64,000 bases of DNA from Clonostachys chloroleuca. Taxonomy: Eukaryota; Ascomycota; Sordariomycetes; Hypocreales; Bionectriaceae. The position numbers and the translations under genes are program-made. Where the stretch lies: NCBI GenBank assembly GCA_037952775.1, contig JBANAY010000003.1, positions 372,001-436,000 of the forward strand. The letters run 5' to 3'. Below are positions 57,269 to 64,000 of this stretch, one piece after another; the first letter of the stretch is position 1, and the number at the start of each line of letters is the position of its first letter. The notes under the pieces are model-generated. The model worked only from the letters and a program-made list of their open reading frames with translations, did no database searches and had not been told where the DNA came from.

Positions 57269-58705
57269 ATGGTTCAGATAGTCGACGACGACTACGTGCT
57301 GGTCTCGTGGGAAGACGCAGATGGCCTCGCGTCGCATGATGACGCCCCAGCACCCCCTCTTCTTCAGCCCATCAGCGAAATTGTCGACGGCCTGGCAGAG
57401 CAGTTCTGGCCCGTGAATAAGAGAATTCACGATCACCCAGAGCTCAAGTTCCGAGAGCACATCGCCCACGATGCTCTGACGGAGTACATGCGATCCCGCC
57501 CTGGCTGGAGCGTGACGCCTTCAGCCTACGGCATGGAGACTGCCTGGGTGGCTTCCTATGATAGCGGCCGTCCTGGCCCGGTGGTTTCTTTCAACGTGGA
57601 AATGGGTGAGAAGCACCGGATTGATTGCCTCTACCGAAGATCACCTGCGCTGACCAGATCTGCCCCTGGCAAGATGCTCTTCCTGGGATAGGCCATGCTT
57701 GCGGACACAACCTTATTGCTACGGCTTCGGTCCTTGGGGCGGTTGCTGTTTCAGAACTGATGAAGCAGAACCTGATCTCTACAGGGAAAGTGGTCGCTTT
57801 TGGGACACCGGCGGAAGAAGGTCAGCGTTTTGTTTGCGATTTCAGCAAAGGTTCTCAATTGACGAGTCTCAGGTGGCGGCGGTAAAATCAATCTCTTGGA
57901 GGCGGGGGCTTATTCTGACCATCGGGTCGACATCAGTTTGATTTCGCATCCAGACGCGAGTGCGAATGCTGCCCTGATGAGAACCACGGCCACGCATGGA
58001 TTCAAGGCCGAGTACTTTGGCCGGGAAGCCCACGCAGCTGCAAATCCTTGGCTAGGCATAAACGCTCTCGATGCCCTCATCTCTGCCTATAACAACATCT
58101 CCATGCTGCGACAGCAAACGATGCCCGATGATATCATCCAAGGCTATATCTCAAATGGAGGTAGAGCTGCTAATATCATCCATGCGTATGCAGCCGGGAC
58201 TTTCACTGTTCGGGCCAAGAACTCTGCCCGTTTGGAAGAGCTCAAGAGCAAGGTCGACGCCTGTTTCAATGCTGGAGCTCAGGCGACGGGTGCAAAGTTG
58301 GTTGTCACCCCTCGGAGAGGCTACAAAGAACATATCCCGAACCGGATCTTGGCCCAGTCTTACACGAAATACTTCAACGCCCTGGACCCTCCTGATAGAA
58401 TTCTGGTAGATCAGGATCAGGATGAAATTCGTGGAACCACAAAGGCAAGCACCGACCAGGGAGATATCAGCTACGCCATGCCGAGCCTGAGTCCTGTTTT
58501 TTCCATTGTCCCAGGGCCGAATGGGATGGGGCCACATAATCCTGAGTTCGCGGAGGCCGCGGGGACGAGCGATGCATTTTATCGGGCGGCGAGGGTGGGC
58601 AAGGCCCTCGCCGGAGTTGCGGCCGATATCCTCACGAACCAAAACCTATTGCGTCAGGTCAAACGGAAATGGAGGGACGACTTGGCGGACCCTCACAAAA
58701 ATTAG
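57269..58705 (+). CDS. M20-family amidohydrolase/peptidase, 3 exons
   Basis: Exons 57269-57605, 57674-57820 and 57873-58705 give 438 residues. Family members are zinc-dependent hydrolases of peptide or N-acyl bonds. The body shows HDHPELKFREH near residue 50, then, across the first splice, EMDALPGIGHACGHN, the HACGHN zinc-binding motif. Next are TPAEEGGGGKINLLEAGAY with the catalytic Glu pair, HGFKAEYFGREAHAAANPW, the dimerisation region, and the late GPNGMGPHNPEF-GTSDAFY with the last His ligand. It resembles the PM20D2/amidohydrolase group, which splits dipeptides or acyl-amino acids. Both introns are needed to pass stops. The first ATG of the frame (57110) would add 53 residues without family support. 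No signal peptide; cytosolic. Confidence 0.92.
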
Positions 58706-59744
58706 TGGTTGTTCCTATATAAGAGTCGATGTATGCCCATTCATTCTCTCCAAACTGCTCGCTGGAACCAAATTGTGCATGATCTCGCCTCTCTCAAGGT
58801 GTTTGCTCCTGCTATCTGTACAGCAACTTTAAAATATTTGAGTATTTTTGTTCCATTCCTCTTCTCCCTGTCATGATAATTTCCTGCTCATGGATCAGAC
58901 TTACCGATCCTGTAACTTAGGGTCCTCGAGGGTATTGGTGAACAAGCCAAGGCTGGCATCATTGAGAGATGGCCCAAGCAAATTTGCTATAAGTCTTGGC
59001 TGGAACTTGCAGATTCATAGGCAGGGGCCGGTCCTGAACCAACAAGCCAACATCTTCAGTCAATCTATGTATTGGTTGAATAATTGCATTCAAAAATATA
59101 CATCGACGGGAAAATATCAATACGAGCATGTCGAGATGTCCAGCGCCATCTGACGCCACAGATTGCGCGCGTCGCACGGTACCCGCGGAGCAAATCTGGG
59201 CGGACCATTTCATGCGTGATTACGCCTAGTGCCCTGGTTAAAAAAGTACCTTTTTGTCTTTTAGATTCACGACGTCAATGTAGACCGCGGGGGGTGCTCG
59301 ATATGATGGTCCACCGGTTCAAATACATAAACCGCCCGGCCGGCTTGACAGACTCACAATTTGCATTCAATTGGGGATATGGATGAATGGAGTTCAATAG
59401 AGGCAAGGACGATTGAGTTGGACCCGCGACCGATCTTTTCCCAGCGCCGGCATCTTCTCAGTGATCATCTTAGTTGTGTCAGAACGGCGGCTCCGCGGAA
59501 GCCGACAAGCCTCCAATGCTCATGCTTTGCAGTCCTAGCTTTGCTGTCGAAAATAACTTATCGTATTCGATTCCTGAAATCTTTTCAGGGTCTGTATCTT
59601 TTCTTTCTTTCCTTCTTGTTCTTCTTATTCTTTTATTTCGATTCCAATCTTGCACCTCGCCCCACGCTCGTTCTACATTACAGCCTTCCACATCCACTTT
59701 GCGAGTTTATCCCCGGCCGACCCAATTCACGACGGTTAGCCGAC
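58706..59744. promoter_or_regulatory. Chitin synthase promoter and leader
   Basis: No gene seen. At 59597-59638 a C/T-rich tract (ttctttctttccttcttg) lies about 110-150 bases before the start codon. Such pyrimidine tracts mark transcription starts of well-expressed genes in filamentous fungi. Confidence 0.5.
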
Positions 59745-62570
59745 ATGTCTAGAAATGAGTATGAGTCGTACGCCGAACGTGAGTATCAAATGGATGATAT
59801 ACGCGGTGGCATGAGCGTCAGTGTGAGTCTCATCCGTGATGCCCCCAGCCGAGCCTGTATCAGAATCTGACACTCAACCCGCAGTATCATGCTACCCCAG
59901 AATCCAATGATGGACGGGATTCGATGCTTTATCCAAATCAAAATCCATATAGCCCATACGGGGGAGATCGACAAGCCAACACGTACCCGCCAAAGTACGG
60001 CGACGACCGAGCGCCTAGCAGCGTGTATCCAAGCGCAGGGCCTGGCGAGGTGCCTGGGGACTTCGACCAGATGCTGAACAATGGGTTCATGTACCAACCG
60101 CCGATATCGCCTGTTTCCGAAGCCCCTGGTGATAGCCAGGAGCTGCCTGTATTGCAGAGAGCCGAGATCCCTGGGGGCACAAGTCTTCGTCGACGCAATA
60201 CACGAATGGTCAAGCTCGTCAAGGGCTCTGTGCTGAGCGCCGACTATCCTGTTCCAAGCGCGATCAAGAATGCTCTAGAGCCGCAGTATCGAGATAGCGG
60301 GGAAGATGAATTCCTCAAGATGCGATATACTGCTGCTACTTGCGATCCGAACGACTTCACAATACAGAAGGGATATGACTTGCGGCCTCGGATGCTCAAT
60401 CGGCACACAGAGTTGCTGATTGCAATCACGTACTACAACGAAGACAAGGTCCTGCTGGCTCGGACACTTCATGGAGTCATGCTGAACATCCGCGACATTG
60501 TCCGACTGAAGAAGTCAACATTTTGGGGCGCTGGAGGCCCTGCCTGGCAAAAGATCGTTGTCTGCCTCGTCTTTGACGGTATCTCCAAAGCCGACAAGGA
60601 GGTCTTGGATGTGCTTGCAACCGTTGGAGTATATCAGGAAGCTGCCCTGAAACAGGACGTCAACGGCAACAAGACTGTAGCGCACATCTTCGAGTACACC
60701 ACCCAACTTTCGATCACGCCAAACCAACAGCTTATTCGTCCCAATGCTGACGACAGCCAAAAAAATCTGCCCCCTGTGCAGCTAATGTTCTGTCTGAAGC
60801 AGGACAACAGCAAGAAGATCAACTCCCATCGTTGGCTTTTCAATGCATTCGGGCGGATCCTGAACCCAGAGGTGGCGATCCTGATTGACGCGGGCACGAA
60901 GCCTGGTCCGCGGTCACTCCTTGGGCTCTGGGAGGCATTTTACAATGACAAGCAGCTCGGAGGCGCCTGTGGTGAGATCCACGCGATGCTTGGTAAAGGG
61001 AAGAGGAAGCTGTTAAACCCCCTCGTGGCCGTTCAGAATTTTGAGTATAAAATATCGAATGTCCTGGACAAGCCGCTTGAGAGTGCTTTCGGGTATGTGA
61101 CAGTTCTACCTGGAGCCTTTTCAGCGTACCGCTTCCGTGCCATCATGGGACGGCCCTTGGAGCAGTACTTTCATGGAGATCATACGCTGTCGAAGATACT
61201 GGGGAAGAAAGGAATTGACGGCATGAACATCTTCAAGAAAAACATGTTTCTAGCAGAGGATCGTATCCTCTGCTTCGAACTTGTGGCCAAGTCGGGCCAA
61301 AGCTGGCATCTCTCATATGTCAAGGCCGCAAAGGGTGAAACCGACGTCCCCGAAGGAACAGTCGAGTTCTTGAATCAGCGACGACGGTGGCTCAATGGAT
61401 CGTTTGCCGCTTCGCTGTACTCTTTGATGCACTTTGGCAGGATCTACAAGTCAAGCCACAGCTTCATCCGGATGATATTTCTCCATATTCAACTGATTTA
61501 CAACTTTCTGAACGTTCTGTTTAGTTGGTTTGCCCTTGCCTCTTACTATCTCACAACGGCCATTATCATGGATCTCGTGGGGACACCTGAGATTCTTCTG
61601 GCTTACCATGGCTGGCCATTCGGTGACAGAGTAACTCCCGTCTTCAATACTCTGATGAAATACGTATACATCATCTTCATCATCATTCAATTCGTCTTGG
61701 CCCTTGGAAACAGGCCAAAAGGTTCACGGCATACTTACACGGCATCTTTCATCGTGTTCGGGATTTCGCAGCTTTACATCCTCATCTTGTCCATGTATCT
61801 GGTATACAGAGCTCTCAGTGTGCCCATTGAAAAGCAGATCTCGTTTGCATCAGGGCAAGATGTTCTCAACAGCTTCTTCGGCGGGGAGGGCGCGGCGGGA
61901 GTCATCCTGATTGCCCTGGTAACGATTTACGGCCTGAACTTCGTCGCCTCGTTTCTTTATCTCGATCCTTGGCACATGTTCCATTCCTTTCCTCAATATC
62001 TCATCCTCATGTCGACTTATATCAACATCCTGATGACCTTTGCGTTCAACAACTGGCACGATGTCTCATGGGGAACCAAAGGATCGGACACGGTCGAAGC
62101 GCTACCTTCTGCCCATGTCGTTACAGATGGTGCAAACGGGCCTGCGGTGGAGGAGATCGAAAAAGAACAGGTGGACATCGACACAGAGTTCCAAAACACG
62201 GTGAAGAGGGCCCTGTCACCCTTCAAAGAGGAGGAAGAAATTGAGAAAATCGACGTGGACGACTCGTACAAGTCATTCCGAACTGGCCTGGTTGTCACTT
62301 GGATTCTCACCAACATGGCATTGATCGTGGGCGTTACCAGCGATGAATTTGCTAGTTTGGGGGTTGCTGTAAGTTTGTTCCTTTGGGAGTACTAAGGAGG
62401 AAGTTGAATGGATTTTCTAACGAGTGTTTTAGAAAGCTTCCACGGGAAGAACTCCCATGTATTTCAGAACTCTACTGTATGCGACCGCCTTGCTTTCCAT
62501 TGTCCGTTTTATCGGATTCTTGTGGTTCTTGGGAAAAGCTGGCATTATGTGCTGTTTTGCGAAGAGGTAG
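59745..62570 (+). CDS. Chitin synthase, class III type, 3 exons
   Basis: Exons 59745-59822, 59885-62368 and 62433-62570 give 899 residues, the usual length for class I-III enzymes. It polymerises GlcNAc from UDP-GlcNAc into chitin at the plasma membrane. A disordered Tyr/Pro/Asp-rich N-terminus leads to the CHS1 N-terminal region ([38 protein letters not shown]). The GT2 core has [45 protein letters not shown] and the QRRRW product-binding motif. The C-terminal helices follow, and splicing at 62369 restores [16 protein letters not shown] and the last helix before the stop. Overall similarity points to class III (ChsB/ChsG group), the class most important for hyphal tip growth. Confidence 0.94.
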
Positions 62571-63593
62571 GAGGCACGAAGTGATTTCAGTCTCTTCGTA
62601 ACGGCTCAAGATGCCAAGTCTCATTTCATTATTGAATTGCCTAGGTTGGACATAGATAGACATTATTCACGGTCGGTAGTCATTGATTACGGCGGGTTTT
62701 CTGCTGGTTTTCGGGATAGGATGAATCGTCTGAACTTGATCATAGAAACGCGAAACGGGATGATTTTTTCCGAGAAAAGCCATCGTCTTACTCTTCTATA
62801 CGTAACTGTCGAAACACGAATACAAATTCCTCTTCCTATCATCCGCTTTTGATCCTGGTGGCAGAGCCCGCTCTTCGGTGGAATTTTTGTCAAAGGCTAT
62901 AAGTAGGGGATATCTTAAGAACCAGTAATATATATGACATTATATAATTGAATGGGAAGGTAAAGGAAGCTTAGCTATGCCTATATTCATTCTTTGATAA
63001 CTAAGTATTGAGATTTTACCTATAATAGATTAGTCTTTAATATTTCTTTAAAGATAGGTATCCTTTCTAAGAGCTATTTATACTTGAAGCCCAAAGGTGA
63101 GCTAAATCTTTGTAGCTGAAACCATTGTTGTTTGTTCCCTTGTTTCCTTTATATCATTTTCATGTTAGAACGTAACGTCGTTGCTGAAGTTTAGAAATCT
63201 CAACCTTAGATGTTTACATGCAGCAATGGGAAGTGTGCCATGAATGCGAGTGGTTGCCAAGACACCAGAGGCCACACAGTGTGGGATATTATCTGCAAGC
63301 TGGGGGCGGGGTTATGCGCCCCAAAAGGTTTCCTTTCAGTTGTTTTCACTCGGATCGATTTCCCGTCCCGCCCCCAAATTGTGTTTGTATGAGCCAACAC
63401 CAACACCAAACGTATGCGCACATACGTGGCAGGTAAGATGACGGTGGAATCTGTTGGTATGATTTGTCATCAGGGGGCTGTTTTGAATATTTGGTAATAC
63501 AAAAGGACAAATAAGCTCGTTGGTTTTTGCTTAATTGCCACTGACGAACACCCCCGGCGAACATCACCTTCTTCAAACGCTCATCTCTCCATC
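62571..63593. other. Intergenic region, partly AT-rich
   Basis: No gene seen. The stretch 62.93-63.07 kb is strongly TA-rich and repeat-like, but no second copy was found in the window. The end is the promoter of the terminal SDR. Confidence 0.45.
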
Positions 63594-64000
63594 ATGTCCA
63601 AGCAAACCATCTTAATCACTGGCTGCAGCGATGGCGGTATCGGCTCTGCACTGGCCATTGTCTTCCAAAAGCGAGGATTCCACGTCTTCGCTTCTGCTCG
63701 CGATCCCACCAAAATGAGTACGCTCAAAGGTCTCCCTGATACAACACTTCTCACGCTTGATGTGGTTAAATCAGAAGATATCAAGCATGTTGTTAACACC
63801 ATCTCGGAGAAAACCAATGGCACTCTGGACTATTTGATCAGCAATGCTGGGCGTAATCATTTTATGCCAATTCTAGATGAAGATCTCGATACTGTCAGAA
63901 ATCTCTTTGAAATTAATTTCTTTGCTCCAATCGCCCTTGCCCAAGCCTTCGCTCCTTTACTCATCAAGGCCAAGGGGATGGCTGTCTTCATCGCCTCTAC
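63594..64000 (+). CDS. Short-chain dehydrogenase, AYR1-like, cut by the window end
   Basis: The first 135 residues of an SDR are present; the gene runs off the window. TILITGCSDGGIGSALA is the cofactor-binding loop, and LDYLISNAGRNHFMPILDED carries the NAG motif with the spacing of 1-acyl-dihydroxyacetone-phosphate reductases (AYR1 group), which make lysophosphatidate on lipid droplets and ER. The catalytic YxxxK lies outside. The start has a good context (atcATGTCC). Confidence 0.85.
   Translation, partial: MSKQTILITGCSDGGIGSALAIVFQKRGFHVFASARDPTKMSTLKGLPDTTLLTLDVVKSEDIKHVVNTISEKTNGTLDYLISNAGRNHFMPILDEDLDTVRNLFEINFFAPIALAQAFAPLLIKAKGMAVFIAS

Overview
The window is nuclear DNA of a filamentous ascomycete (Pezizomycotina). 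The evidence is short GT-AG introns of about 50 to 85 nt in most genes, Zn2Cys6 regulators with fungal-specific domains, a class III type chitin synthase, a tannase, a family 3 pectate lyase, a secreted subtilase and a fungal ankyrin-repeat protein. The gene content resembles Eurotiomycetes (Aspergillus/Penicillium), but the species cannot be fixed from the sequence alone. No tRNA, rRNA, CRISPR array or intact transposon was seen.

Layout. 0.9-5.6 kb: an MFS sugar-type transporter (+), a broken NmrA-like reductase (-) and a three-exon SDR (+). 7.2-8.3 kb: a MYND zinc-finger protein (-). 8.3-12.7 kb: a gene-poor, AT-rich stretch with one copy of a decayed dispersed repeat. 12.7-17.1 kb: a PLAC8-like Cys-rich protein, a secreted PL3 pectate lyase and an ammonium transporter. 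18.0-28.3 kb: a compact set made of a Zn2Cys6 regulator, an AtuA-like (DUF1446) protein, a family III CoA-transferase divergent from it, and a second Zn2Cys6 regulator. 28.6-35.0 kb: a secreted agmatinase-like ureohydrolase, a MATE transporter and an APC-type amino-acid/GABA permease. 36.1-40.8 kb: a membrane-anchored aspartic-protease fold without catalytic motifs, and a tannase. 41.8-48.8 kb: a badly broken ankyrin-repeat gene, then a junction between a secreted-protein tail and the first 78 codons of a K+/H+ antiporter. 49.0-64.0 kb: a subtilisin, a GPI-type chitin deacetylase, an M20 amidohydrolase, a class III type chitin synthase and the start of an AYR1-like SDR.

How the genes may work together. 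The best candidate for an undescribed system is 18.0-28.3 kb. The AtuA-like protein and the CoA-transferase share one divergent promoter. That promoter carries the same ordered block (AAAACCGGG, then CAGAACTCCGAG) as the promoter of the adjacent Zn2Cys6 gene. This looks like an autoregulated catabolic module acting on a CoA-activated, possibly isoprenoid or branched, acid; the substrate is inference. The agmatinase, MATE and permease genes form a plausible nitrogen/polyamine group.

Sequence integrity. Several otherwise good genes are interrupted by one-base changes at homopolymers or by dinucleotide slippage (NmrA-like, first Zn2Cys6 regulator, aspartic-protease-like). The ankyrin gene has four nonsense codons, each explicable by a C-to-T change, plus several indels and a 25-bp tandem duplication. 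Some interruptions may be assembly errors; the ankyrin gene looks truly decayed.
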